Source: Clostridium_AI sp964409685
Lineage (GTDB): Bacteria; Bacillota; Clostridia; Lachnospirales; Lachnospiraceae
Direction of reading: 5' to 3'
Assembly (NCBI GenBank): GCA_964409685.1
Contig: CAYPEJ010000004.1
Location: forward strand, 1 to 64,000
Length of the DNA stretch: 64,000 bases
Shown: one piece after another, positions 7,252-15,921 of the stretch
Numbering within the stretch: position 1 is the first letter of the stretch
Layout of the letters: the number at the start of each line of letters is the position of its first letter
Translations under genes and position numbers: made by a program
The notes under the pieces: generated by a model
Told to the model about the DNA's origin: nothing
Seen by the model: the letters and a program-made list of their open reading frames with translations, nothing else
Databases searched by the model: none

Positions 7252-9693
7252 ATGACGAAAAATGAATTTAAAGTACTTACAGAATCGCGAGTAGTATTCT
7301 TAGATGGCGCAACAGGTTCCAATTTATCAAAACGAGGTATGCCAGCAGGTGTATGCCCGGAAAAGTGGATTTTAGAGAATCCAGAAATTTTAATTGGACT
7401 TCAGATGGATTTTATTGAAGCGGGAACTGATATCTTGTATGCACCAACATTTACTGGTAATCGAATTAAGTTACAGGAGTATGGATTAGAAAATGAAATT
7501 AGTAGCATAAATAAAACCCTTGTAGGGTTATCAAAAGAAGCGGTGAAGCGTGCACAAGAAAAAAATCCAGAACGTAAGGTGTACGTTGCAGGTGATTTGA
7601 CCATGACAGGGCAACAACTTTATCCAATTGGAACGATGCAATTTGAGGAACTTGTAGAAGTATACAAAGAACAAGTTGCATATCTTTTGATGGCTGGCGT
7701 TGATTTATTTGTGGTAGAAACCATGATGAGCTTACAAGAAACAAGAGCTGCGGTACTTGCCATTAAAGAAACTTGTGATTTACCGATTATGGCAACTTTG
7801 ACATTTAATGATGATTATAAAACACTATTTGGAACCGATGCTACAACAGCGGTTATTGTTCTTGAAAATCTAGGTGTAGATGCAGTTGGATTAAACTGTT
7901 CCACAGGTCCAGATAAAATGGTTGCGGTAGTAGAGGAAATGAAGCAAGTTGCAACGATTCCAATTATTGCAAAACCGAATGCAGGTTTACCACATCTACA
8001 GGATGGGGAAACGGTATTTGATATGCAACCAGAAGAATTTGCACAGCATATGAAAGTGTTGATAGAAAAAGGAGCTTCCGTTGTTGGTGGATGTTGTGGA
8101 AGTACGCCAGAACATATGAAAGCGATGGTAGACTTGGTGAAAGACATTAGGCCACTACCTTTAAACGAAGAAAAAGTGAGAGCACTTACAACAGAACGTA
8201 AGACGTTGCAATTTGACCTAGACGGACGTTTTATGGTAATTGGTGAACGAATTAACCCTACAGGAAAGAAAGCATTACAGGCAGAGCTTAGAGAAGGTAA
8301 TTTGGATATGGTTCTTCGCTTTGCACAAGAGCAGAAAGACCATGGTGCTTCTATCTTAGATGTAAACGTAGGAATGAATGGAATAGACGAAAAAGAGATG
8401 ATGTTAAACGTAATCAATGAATTAACACTAGCATCCGATCTTCCATTATCTATCGATTCTAGCCACATTCCTGTATTAGAAGCAGCACTACGAATCTATC
8501 CCGGTCGTGCTTTGATTAACTCTATTTCATTAGAAAAGGAAAAATTTGAAAAGTTAATTCCGATTGCAAAAAAATATGGAGCCATGTTTATTTTACTTCC
8601 ATTATCCGATGAAGGGTTACCAAAGAATCTAGAAGAGAAGAAACAGATTATTGATACAATTCTAATAGAAGCCAAAAGGCAAGGCTTTAGTGAAAAAGAT
8701 ATTATTGTAGATGGACTTGTGAATACCGTTGGTGCTAATAAAATGGCAGGATGGGAAACACTTGAAACCATTCGTTATTGTAAACATGAATTAGGAGTTG
8801 CAACGGTATGTGGTTTATCAAACATTTCATTTGGTTTACCAGAACGAATTTTTGTAAATGCAACATTTCTAGCATTAGCGATTCGAGAAGGTTTAACTAT
8901 GGCAATTGCCAATCCATCACAGGGACTTCTTATGAATACAGCATGTGCAACCGATTTATTAATGAATAAAGAAGAAGCAGATGTCTATTATATTAAAAGG
9001 GTAACAGAAAATCCAACTACATTAGTTGCACAAGAAAAAGCTGAGACTAAGGTAGAAGGAAAAAGTCAAAATGAAATTATGGAAGCCGTTATCAAAGGAA
9101 AACGAAATCAAGTTACCAATTTAGTAAAGGCAGCCGTTGAGGCAGGGCAAAATCCACAAGAAATTATTGAAACATTGTTGATTCCAGCGATTAATGAAGT
9201 AGGAGATTTATTTGATAAGCAGATTTATTTTTTACCACAGTTAATTAGTAGTGCGGAGACAATGAAGATTGCCGTAGATTATCTTGAACCAAAACTGGAA
9301 AAAAGTGAAACCCAGACATTAGGGAAAGTAATCATGGCAACTGTTGCAGGTGATATTCACGATATTGGGAAAAACCTAGTAGTACTTATGTTGAAAAACT
9401 ATGGATTTGATGTAATTGACATGGGGAAAGATGTTCCAACAGAAGACATTATTGAGACTGCCAAGAGGGAAAATGTTGATATCATTGGATTATCTGCACT
9501 TATGACAACAACCATGACGGAGATGAAACATGTAATTGAACTTGCAAGAAAAGAGGGGCTCAAGGCGAAAATTATTATCGGAGGTGCTGTTATTACACAG
9601 GACTATGCAGATGAAATTGGAGCAGATGGTTACTCCAAAGATGCACAAGATGCAGTAAAGGTGGTTAAGAAGCTTTTGAATATAGAAGAATGA
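7252..9693 (+). CDS. metH: Cobalamin-dependent methionine synthase without reactivation domain
   Basis: Transfers a methyl group from 5-methyl-THF to homocysteine through cobalamin. The 813 residues hold, in order, a homocysteine-binding zinc domain (1-300, with NCSTG and VVGGCCGSTP), a pterin-binding domain (about 318-560, GERINPTGKK), the cobalamin cap (about 605-685) and the B12-binding Rossmann domain (690-813). The motif GDIHDIGKN holds the lower-ligand histidine near residue 703. The C-terminal AdoMet reactivation domain of E. coli MetH (about 1,227 residues) is absent, as in many clostridia, so a separate activation protein must act; none is in the window. It lies in an operon with the upstream fusion enzyme. 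Confidence 0.95.
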   Translation: MTKNEFKVLTESRVVFLDGATGSNLSKRGMPAGVCPEKWILENPEILIGLQMDFIEAGTDILYAPTFTGNRIKLQEYGLENEISSINKTLVGLSKEAVKRAQEKNPERKVYVAGDLTMTGQQLYPIGTMQFEELVEVYKEQVAYLLMAGVDLFVVETMMSLQETRAAVLAIKETCDLPIMATLTFNDDYKTLFGTDATTAVIVLENLGVDAVGLNCSTGPDKMVAVVEEMKQVATIPIIAKPNAGLPHLQDGETVFDMQPEEFAQHMKVLIEKGASVVGGCCGSTPEHMKAMVDLVKDIRPLPLNEEKVRALTTERKTLQFDLDGRFMVIGERINPTGKKALQAELREGNLDMVLRFAQEQKDHGASILDVNVGMNGIDEKEMMLNVINELTLASDLPLSIDSSHIPVLEAALRIYPGRALINSISLEKEKFEKLIPIAKKYGAMFILLPLSDEGLPKNLEEKKQIIDTILIEAKRQGFSEKDIIVDGLVNTVGANKMAGWETLETIRYCKHELGVATVCGLSNISFGLPERIFVNATFLALAIREGLTMAIANPSQGLLMNTACATDLLMNKEEADVYYIKRVTENPTTLVAQEKAETKVEGKSQNEIMEAVIKGKRNQVTNLVKAAVEAGQNPQEIIETLLIPAINEVGDLFDKQIYFLPQLISSAETMKIAVDYLEPKLEKSETQTLGKVIMATVAGDIHDIGKNLVVLMLKNYGFDVIDMGKDVPTEDIIETAKRENVDIIGLSALMTTTMTEMKHVIELARKEGLKAKIIIGGAVITQDYADEIGADGYSKDAQDAVKVVKKLLNIEE

Positions 9694-9712
9694 ATTTTAA
9701 AGGAGCAATAAA

Positions 9713-10636
9713 ATGAAATACAGCCTGGATCTTATTATTCCAACTTATTTACCAGATCAGAAATTAGATTTACTATTAGAAAGAATTCGTAAACAAACAG
9801 TACAGCCAAATAGAATTCTCTTACTGAATACAATAGTAGATGGTAGAGAAGATATTGTGGATTGTTATATAGAAAAATACGATGTAGAAGTACATCCAAT
9901 TCAAAAGAAAGATTTTGATCATGGTGGTACAAGACATTATGGAGCAGAACTTTCTGATGCAGACTATCTTATGTTTATGACACAAGATGCTGTGCCGACA
10001 GATACCAAGTTGATTGAAAATCTAATGAAAGGATTTGAAGAAGAGTCCGTAACATTATGTTATGCAAGACAAATGGCAGGAAAGCACGGTGATGTATTAG
10101 AAAAATATACAAGAGAATTTAATTATCCAGACAAAGATATTATAAAATCCAAAAAAGATTTAGCAACGATGGGAATTAAAGCGTTCTTTTGTTCTGATGT
10201 TTGTGCCGTTTATCAGAGAGAGGCATATAAAGAGGCAGGTGGATTTGTAAGGAAAACAATATTTGCAGAAGATGCAATCATGGCATATATGATGATTATG
10301 GCTGGACATAAAGTTCGCTATGTAAAAGATGCAAAAGTGCTACATTCTCATAATTATAATTATATCCAACAATTCCAAAGAAACTTTGATGTTGGAGTAT
10401 GTCACAATCAATTTGATGAAATTTTTGGATCTGTTCAATCCGTTCCAGAAGGAGTAAAATTAGTAAAAGAAACAAGTAAGCAGATGATCGAAGAGAAAAA
10501 ATATATGGACTTAGTAGATTTATTCTTTGCAAGTGGATTTAAATTCTTAGGCTATAAGTTAGGTTGTCATTACGATCGTTTGCCTAAAAGTTGGGTACTA
10601 AAATTTACATCCAATCGTAATTATTGGAGTAATTAG
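9713..10636 (+). CDS. Family 2 glycosyltransferase (rhamnosyltransferase-like)
   Basis: A 307-residue GT-A fold sugar transferase. It opens with DLIIPTYLPD, has a diverged DXD region (MTQDAVPTD), an acceptor-site segment FAEDAIMAYMMIMAG with the likely catalytic ED pair, and CAVYQREAYKEAGGF, the pattern of bacterial rhamnosyltransferases. No transmembrane helix is evident, so it is cytoplasmic or membrane-associated. It follows metH by 19 bases and precedes another GT2 gene and an LCP gene, so a role in a cell-wall polysaccharide is likely. The actual sugar is not determinable from sequence. Confidence 0.85.
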   Translation: MKYSLDLIIPTYLPDQKLDLLLERIRKQTVQPNRILLLNTIVDGREDIVDCYIEKYDVEVHPIQKKDFDHGGTRHYGAELSDADYLMFMTQDAVPTDTKLIENLMKGFEEESVTLCYARQMAGKHGDVLEKYTREFNYPDKDIIKSKKDLATMGIKAFFCSDVCAVYQREAYKEAGGFVRKTIFAEDAIMAYMMIMAGHKVRYVKDAKVLHSHNYNYIQQFQRNFDVGVCHNQFDEIFGSVQSVPEGVKLVKETSKQMIEEKKYMDLVDLFFASGFKFLGYKLGCHYDRLPKSWVLKFTSNRNYWSN

Positions 10637-10649
10637 GATGGGGTAATGT

Positions 10650-11576
10650 ATGGAAACAATTGATATTATTATGGGAACCTACAATGGTGAAAAGTATATA
10701 AAAGAACAAATTGATTCAATTTTAAAAAATACATGGAAACAATGGCGACTTTGGATCTGTGATGATGGTTCAACAGACGCTACAAAGGATATCGTAGCAG
10801 AATATGAAAGGCAATATCCAGAACAGATTTTTTGGAAGCCAAATGTACAGAACAAAGGTGCTGCTATTAATTTTTTAGATGCTACAAGAACAATGCAGGG
10901 CGATTTTGTAATGTATTGTGATCAGGATGATTATTGGTTGCCAGATAAAATGGAAACCACATTAAAAGAAATGAAAGCAGCAGAAGAAAAGTACGGAAAA
11001 CAAATACCGATTACAGTATTTACCGATGCTCGTGTAGTAGATGAAAATCTTAATGTAATTGCAGAATCCTTTCATAGAAGTAACAAGTTGGCTACCAACC
11101 AATTAGATTTACCATATATGTTAATGGAAAATAAAATGATGGGATGTACTATGATGTTAAATCGTAGCTTAGTTGAGAAATTAAATTCATTTCCAAAGAA
11201 GGTAAGAATGCATGATTGGTGGGTAGGACTAATTGCTTCCGCATTTGGTAAGATTGTATATTTAGACAAGCCTACACTATTATACCGACAGCATACAGCA
11301 AATGTAGTTGGAAGTACGGGATTTTCTGTGCAGACGGTTATGGACAAGGTTGCTACTGCAGAAAAGCAAAAACAAGCGTTACTAGATACGCAGAAGCAAG
11401 CAGAATATTTTTATCGTCAATTTAAGGATGAAATGTCAGATGAGATAAAACTTATAGTCTATAAATTTGCAACACTGCACGATGTGAATTGCATTTGCCG
11501 ACGTGTAAGTATAATCAAATATCATTTTTGGAAATCAGGTATGATAAGAAATATAGGTGTAATGTTGTTAATATAG
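10650..11576 (+). CDS. Family 2 glycosyltransferase
   Basis: A 308-residue GT2 enzyme with the classic motifs: IDIIMGTYNGEKYI at the N-terminus, CDDGSTD for nucleotide-sugar binding, DQDDYW as the metal-binding DXD, and RMHDWWVGLIA as the acceptor-side segment. It begins 13 bases after the previous glycosyltransferase, so the two are surely co-transcribed. The tail after about residue 240 is helical and charged, like rhamnosyl- and wall-polymer transferases that have no transmembrane domain. Together with the LCP gene 61 bases downstream it forms a small cell-surface glycopolymer set. Confidence 0.87.
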   Translation: METIDIIMGTYNGEKYIKEQIDSILKNTWKQWRLWICDDGSTDATKDIVAEYERQYPEQIFWKPNVQNKGAAINFLDATRTMQGDFVMYCDQDDYWLPDKMETTLKEMKAAEEKYGKQIPITVFTDARVVDENLNVIAESFHRSNKLATNQLDLPYMLMENKMMGCTMMLNRSLVEKLNSFPKKVRMHDWWVGLIASAFGKIVYLDKPTLLYRQHTANVVGSTGFSVQTVMDKVATAEKQKQALLDTQKQAEYFYRQFKDEMSDEIKLIVYKFATLHDVNCICRRVSIIKYHFWKSGMIRNIGVMLLI

Positions 11577-11637
11577 TTAGGACGACATAAAAATAGCGTA
11601 ATAACAGTACGGTGTCTTTTTAGGGAGAGAGGTTTAT

Positions 11638-12648
11638 ATGAGTAGTATGCCAAGAGCAACAAGTGAAAGTTTAAGAAGCCAAAAAAAGCGAAAACGTAAG
11701 AGACGAAAGCGAATGATGCGAAGAATATTAACTTGTCTTATGCTTGTAGTGGCAGTTGTATCAGGCGCATTTGCAGCAAGGGTAAATTATGAGGTAACGG
11801 ATGCATTCTCTGCGCTGGATCGTGATACAAGTTCCGATTTATCCAATGTGCTGGATGATAGTGATTTGCTGTCAGATTCGGATGTGGTTAATATTCTGTT
11901 AATTGGTTCTGATAAGAGGGGCAATTGGAAACAAACAGGACGTTCTGACTCGGTTATGATTGCTACAATAGATAATAAGAATAAAGAATTAAAGCTTACG
12001 TCGCTTATGCGAGATATGTATGTAGAGATTCCAGACAATGGTTACAATCGTTTTAACGCAGCCTATTCCTTTGGTGGAGTCAGCCTATTATATCAAACGA
12101 TAGCCAATAATTTTAATATTAAGTTAGATGGATATGTATTGGTAGATTTTGAGGCATTTAAAAGTGTGATTGACGAAGTTGGAGGAGTAGATATTGAGCT
12201 TACAGAAAAAGAGTACAAGTATCTAACGACTGCTTATAAGCGTGGAAGTGTATTAGATGTAGTATCAGGAATGAATACCATGAATGGGGAGCAAGCACTT
12301 GCCTACACAAGAATTCGTCAGGATGCAAATGGTGACTTTGGAAGAACACAACGACAAAGAAATGTAATTTCGGCTTTATTTGAAAAGGCGAAATCAATGC
12401 CATTAAGTGATTTGGTTTCCTTATCGAAAACAGTATTGCCATATGTAACAACAGATTTAACAGATTCAGAGATTTTAAGTTACATGAAGACAGTATTGTT
12501 TATGGGAACAACAGAAATCCATCAGATGCGTATACCAGTGGACAATTCATTTGAGAATACGAAAGTGAATAAAATGGCAGTCTTATCCATTGATTTAGAA
12601 CAAAATCAAGAGGCATTAAGACAATTTATCTTTCAACCAGTAGATTAA
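11638..12648 (+). CDS. LytR-CpsA-Psr (LCP) family cell-wall polymer ligase
   Basis: LCP proteins attach teichoic acids or polysaccharides from an undecaprenyl carrier to peptidoglycan. A strongly basic N-terminus (KKRKRKRRKRMMRR) precedes one transmembrane helix (about residues 28-47). The LCP domain (about 80-235) contains NILLIGSDKR, the arginine-bearing GRSDSVMIATID, LTSLMRDMYVEIP, and GRTQRQRNVI with its conserved arginines. The active domain is outside the cell. Coming right after two glycosyltransferases, it probably attaches their product. The length of 336 residues is normal. A hairpin follows the stop. Confidence 0.92.
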   Translation: MSSMPRATSESLRSQKKRKRKRRKRMMRRILTCLMLVVAVVSGAFAARVNYEVTDAFSALDRDTSSDLSNVLDDSDLLSDSDVVNILLIGSDKRGNWKQTGRSDSVMIATIDNKNKELKLTSLMRDMYVEIPDNGYNRFNAAYSFGGVSLLYQTIANNFNIKLDGYVLVDFEAFKSVIDEVGGVDIELTEKEYKYLTTAYKRGSVLDVVSGMNTMNGEQALAYTRIRQDANGDFGRTQRQRNVISALFEKAKSMPLSDLVSLSKTVLPYVTTDLTDSEILSYMKTVLFMGTTEIHQMRIPVDNSFENTKVNKMAVLSIDLEQNQEALRQFIFQPVD

Positions 12649-12657
12649 AAGATAGAA

Positions 12658-12696
12658 GGAAGTTTTCAATCATTTTAATATTGGAAACTTCCCTTT
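12658..12696 (+). terminator. Terminator after the LCP gene
   Basis: GGAAGTTTTCAAT and ATTGGAAACTTCC form a near-perfect 13-base stem around a nine-base loop, followed by CTTTA. The T run is short, so termination may be partial. Confidence 0.65.
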
Positions 12697-12732
12697 ACGA
12701 ATATAACTTCTTATGGGTGCATAGGGTTAAAC

Positions 12733-12761
12733 TTGACAAAGCAAATTCAAGTTGTTACAAT
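12733..12761 (+). promoter_or_regulatory. Sigma-A promoter of ilvN-ilvC
   Basis: A perfect TTGACA and a TACAAT box are 17 bases apart. The predicted start near 12768 leaves a leader of about 110 bases before ilvN. Confidence 0.8.
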
Positions 12762-12820
12762 AGCGTTAGTTAAAAAAGCATTAAAGTATAGTATTAAAAT
12801 AAGTTGAACATAGAATAATT

Positions 12821-12855
12821 TTGCCCCATTGTGATTAAGTTATAATGTAGGGCAA
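12821..12855 (+). promoter_or_regulatory. Leader hairpin just before the ilvN ribosome-binding site
   Basis: TTGCCC and GGGCAA bracket an imperfect stem (CATTGTG against TATAATG) that ends seven bases before the AAAGGAG site. It could affect translation start. I see no T-box or T run here, so its role is open. Confidence 0.35.
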
Positions 12856-12877
12856 TTTGTTTAAAGGAGCGTACATA

Positions 12878-13381
12878 ATGAGAAGAATGGTTTTATCTAT
12901 ACTTGTAGACAACACTTCAGGAGTATTAAGTCGAATTGCTGGATTATTTAGTAGAAGAGGCTATAACATAGATAGCCTATCTGTTGGTGTAACTCAGGAT
13001 CCGAGATATTCTCGTATGACAGTGGCGGTAACTGGAGAAGACCTAACCCTTGAACAAATCGAGAAGCAAGTGGGAAAATTAGAAGATGTTAGAGAAATAA
13101 CAGAATTAAAAGACAACGATTCTGTTTGTAGAGAATTAGTATTAGTAAAAGTTATGGCAAACCAAAAGGAACGTCAAGCAATTATTGCAGTTGCGGATAT
13201 TTTCCGTGCGAAAGTAGTAGACGTTGCAATGGATTCACTTATGATCGAGCTTACAGGAAATCAACATAAGCTTGATGCATTTATTAAGCTACTAGACGGC
13301 TTTGTTATCAAAGAACTTGTAAGAACTGGTTTAACTGGTTTATCAAGAGGTTTAGGTGATATCGCCGACTACATAGATTAG
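12878..13381 (+). CDS. ilvN: Acetolactate synthase small (regulatory) subunit
   Basis: The regulatory subunit of acetolactate synthase gives valine feedback control to the catalytic IlvB subunit. An ACT domain covers about residues 1-75 (MVLSILVDNTSGVLSRIAGLF, then RGYNIDSLSVG), and the small-subunit C-terminal domain covers about 85-160 (RELVLVKVMA and GFVIKELVRTGLTGLSRG). The start with AAAGGAG eight bases upstream gives 167 residues, the usual length. It is paired with ilvC 58 bases downstream, but its catalytic partner ilvB is 23 kb away in a T-box-controlled operon. Confidence 0.93.
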   Translation: MRRMVLSILVDNTSGVLSRIAGLFSRRGYNIDSLSVGVTQDPRYSRMTVAVTGEDLTLEQIEKQVGKLEDVREITELKDNDSVCRELVLVKVMANQKERQAIIAVADIFRAKVVDVAMDSLMIELTGNQHKLDAFIKLLDGFVIKELVRTGLTGLSRGLGDIADYID

Positions 13382-13439
13382 CGCGATTGACAGTCGCTCA
13401 TTGCACTAACAGAATAACATATTTTAGGAGGAAATAAAA

Positions 13440-14456
13440 ATGGCAAAGATTTTTTACCAAGAAGATTGTAACTTATCATTACTTGAAGGAAAAACAGTAG
13501 CTATTATTGGTTACGGAAGCCAAGGTCATGCACATGCATTAAACTTAAAAGAATCAGGTGTTAATGTAGTAATTGGTCTTTATGAAGGAAGTAAATCTTG
13601 GGCAAAAGCAGAAGCTCAAGGATTTAATGTATACACAGCTGCAGAAGCTGCAAAAATGGCAGATATTATCATGATTCTTATCAATGATGAAAAACAAGCT
13701 GCTATGTACAAAAAAGATATCGAACCAAACCTAGAAGCTGGTAATATGTTAATGTTCGCTCATGGTTTCGCAATTCACTTTGGTCAAATCGTGCCTCCAG
13801 CAGATGTTGACGTAACAATGATCGCTCCAAAAGGACCTGGTCATACAGTAAGAAGTGAATACCAAGCAGGTAAAGGTGTTCCTTGTTTAGTAGCTGTACA
13901 TCAAGATGCTTCTGGTCAAGCTCAAGAAAAAGCTCTTGCATATGCATTAGGTATTGGTGGAGCTAGAGCAGGTGTTCTTGAAACAACATTCAGAACAGAA
14001 ACAGAAACTGACTTATTCGGTGAACAAGCAGTTCTTTGTGGTGGTGTTTGTGCATTAATGCAAGCAGGTTATGAAACATTAGTAGAAGCTGGATATGATG
14101 AAAGAAATGCATATTTCGAATGTATCCACGAAATGAAATTAATCGTAGACTTAATCTATCAAAGTGGTTTTGCTGGAATGAGATATTCTATTTCCAACAC
14201 AGCTGAATACGGTGATTATATAACAGGACCAAAGATTATCACAGAAGATACAAAGAAAGCTATGAAAAAAGTATTATCTGACATCCAAGATGGTACATTT
14301 GCAAAAGACTTCTTATTAGATATGTCTGCAGCAGGCGGTCAAGCACACTTCAGAGCTATGAGAAAATTAGCTGCTGAACATTCTTCTGAAAAAGTTGGAG
14401 AACAAATCCGTCAATTATACAGCTGGAATGGTGAAGATAAGTTAATCAATAACTAA
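13440..14456 (+). CDS. ilvC: Ketol-acid reductoisomerase
   Basis: Rearranges and reduces acetolactate to dihydroxyisovalerate with NADPH in valine/isoleucine/leucine synthesis. At 338 residues it is a class I enzyme. The N-terminal Rossmann domain carries IIGYGSQGHAHALNLKESG, and the knotted helical C-terminal domain holds the metal ligands in TETDLFGEQAVLCGG and FECIHEMKLIVDLI. A strong TTTAGGAGG site precedes the ATG. Codon use is biased to A/T-ending but regular codons, as in highly expressed genes. It ends its operon before a strong terminator. Confidence 0.97.
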   Translation: MAKIFYQEDCNLSLLEGKTVAIIGYGSQGHAHALNLKESGVNVVIGLYEGSKSWAKAEAQGFNVYTAAEAAKMADIIMILINDEKQAAMYKKDIEPNLEAGNMLMFAHGFAIHFGQIVPPADVDVTMIAPKGPGHTVRSEYQAGKGVPCLVAVHQDASGQAQEKALAYALGIGGARAGVLETTFRTETETDLFGEQAVLCGGVCALMQAGYETLVEAGYDERNAYFECIHEMKLIVDLIYQSGFAGMRYSISNTAEYGDYITGPKIITEDTKKAMKKVLSDIQDGTFAKDFLLDMSAAGGQAHFRAMRKLAAEHSSEKVGEQIRQLYSWNGEDKLINN

Positions 14457-14527
14457 TCTGTAATCACTTTCAATCAATAAAAAGCAATAAAAAATAATGT
14501 AATTGGAATATATAATAACGAACAAAG

Positions 14528-14581
14528 AAAAGGCTAAGAACGTATCCTCATTGTTTAAGGGGGACTATCTTAGCCTTTTTT
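14528..14581 (+). terminator. Rho-independent terminator after ilvC
   Basis: AAAAGGCTAAGA pairs with TCTTAGCCTTTT; a small secondary stem (CCTC/GGGG) may form within the loop, and a run of six T follows. Confidence 0.88.
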
Positions 14582-14686
14582 GTGATCCCATTCTTTTTCT
14601 ATTGTCCTTTTTAGACTGATATGATAAATTATTATAGTAACAACTCGAAAATAGACATGAAATGTCGACTATAAGAGGAGGAAATT

Positions 14687-15766
14687 ATGCAACTAAATAT
14701 GAAAGCAAATAAGAGGTTCCGAAAACATGGTATGTTGCTTCTAGGAGCTGTTGTATTGGTACTAGGAATTTGGATAGGAAATGCTATACACATCTTAAAT
14801 GTGGATGCGGCAACGAAACCAAAGGCACCGACACTTACCATTGTAAGTAGAACAACATCTTCTGTTAATCTAAAGTATACAAAAGTAAGTGGTGCAACAG
14901 GATATCAGATTTATCGTTCTAACTCTAAGAACGGAACTTATGAGAAAATTAAAACTACAAAAGAATTGACATATAAAGATACAGATACAATAAGCTCAAA
15001 AGTATATTATTATAAAGTAAGGGCTTACAAAAAAGAGAAAAATAAAACAACTTATGGAAACTACAGTGCCATTAAGCAAGTGAAAGCTTGTTTGGGTAAA
15101 GTAAGTAATTTAAAGGCAACATCTGCAACAAAGGCAATCAAGCTCACATGGGGAAGTGTATCCCGTGCAACTAATTATCGAATCTATCGTGCAACTTCAA
15201 AAAGTGGTACGTATTCCTTTCTAAATTCCACTACAAGTACAAGCTATACAGACAAATCCATTACAGAAGGAAAGAATTATTACTATAAAGTGAAAGCGTG
15301 CGCAACAATTAGTTCAACAAAATATTATGGTAATAACTCCGCAATTGTCAGTGGAAAATCCAAAGTAGCTGCTAATAATGCTGGGACAGATTCTAAATCT
15401 TATGAACAACAAGTAGTGGATTTGATTAACAAAGAAAGAAAAGCAGAGGGATTGTCACCAGTAACATTAGATACCAGATTACAAGAAGCTGCGTATAAGC
15501 GTGCAATGGAAACCGCAGATGTATTTTCACATACAAGACCAGATGGAACATCCTGTTTTACTGTATTAGGTGAGTTTAATATATCTTACATGGCATGTGG
15601 AGAAAATATTGCATATGGACAGAGTACACCAGAAGCTGTTATGACAGCATGGATGAATTCTTCAGGTCATAGAGCAAATATCTTATCTGAAAAATTCGGA
15701 AAAGTTGGAATTGGGTATTATGTAGTAAATAATACACCTTACTGGGTACAATTATTTACCAATTAA
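14687..15766 (+). CDS. Secreted protein with two fibronectin-III-like repeats and a CAP/SCP domain
   Basis: A 359-residue exported protein. The basic N-terminus and hydrophobic stretch (about residues 15-35) form a signal peptide or anchor. Two fibronectin type III-like repeats follow at about 45-130 and 135-220; each has a GATNYRIYR/GATGYQIYR-type strand and a YYYKVRAY/YYYKVKAC strand. The C-terminal CAP domain (about 240-359) starts at VVDLINKERKAEGL and includes FSHTRPDG, CGENIAYG and SSGHRANIL, the family signature with its two histidines. Bacterial CAP proteins are extracellular, and their biochemical activity is mostly unknown. The gene has its own GAGGAGG site and shares a bidirectional terminator with the opposing mutY. 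Confidence 0.88.
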   Translation: MQLNMKANKRFRKHGMLLLGAVVLVLGIWIGNAIHILNVDAATKPKAPTLTIVSRTTSSVNLKYTKVSGATGYQIYRSNSKNGTYEKIKTTKELTYKDTDTISSKVYYYKVRAYKKEKNKTTYGNYSAIKQVKACLGKVSNLKATSATKAIKLTWGSVSRATNYRIYRATSKSGTYSFLNSTTSTSYTDKSITEGKNYYYKVKACATISSTKYYGNNSAIVSGKSKVAANNAGTDSKSYEQQVVDLINKERKAEGLSPVTLDTRLQEAAYKRAMETADVFSHTRPDGTSCFTVLGEFNISYMACGENIAYGQSTPEAVMTAWMNSSGHRANILSEKFGKVGIGYYVVNNTPYWVQLFTN

Positions 15767-15831
15767 AATTCATAGAAAACAACTAGATATTGCAGATAGT
15801 ATTTTAATGGGAATCAAGTAAACTATAAAAT

Positions 15832-15883
15832 AAAAAGCACTTCATCTTAAAAGAGATAATCTTCTAGGATGTAAGTGCTTTTT
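15832..15883. terminator. Bidirectional terminator between the CAP gene and mutY
   Basis: AAAAAGCACTT and AAGTGCTTTTT flank a further CATC/GATG pairing, so the hairpin has an A run before and a T run after it and can serve both converging genes. Confidence 0.8.
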
Positions 15884-15921
15884 AGATTCATAAAGAATTT
15901 CACCTTGATACATTGTAACGA

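Noticed and set aside
13381..13439. TTGACA inside the ilvN-ilvC gap as an internal promoter
   Set aside because: The matching -10 position (CAGAAT) is weak and the motif lies in a small GCGA/TCGC hairpin; not strong enough to list.
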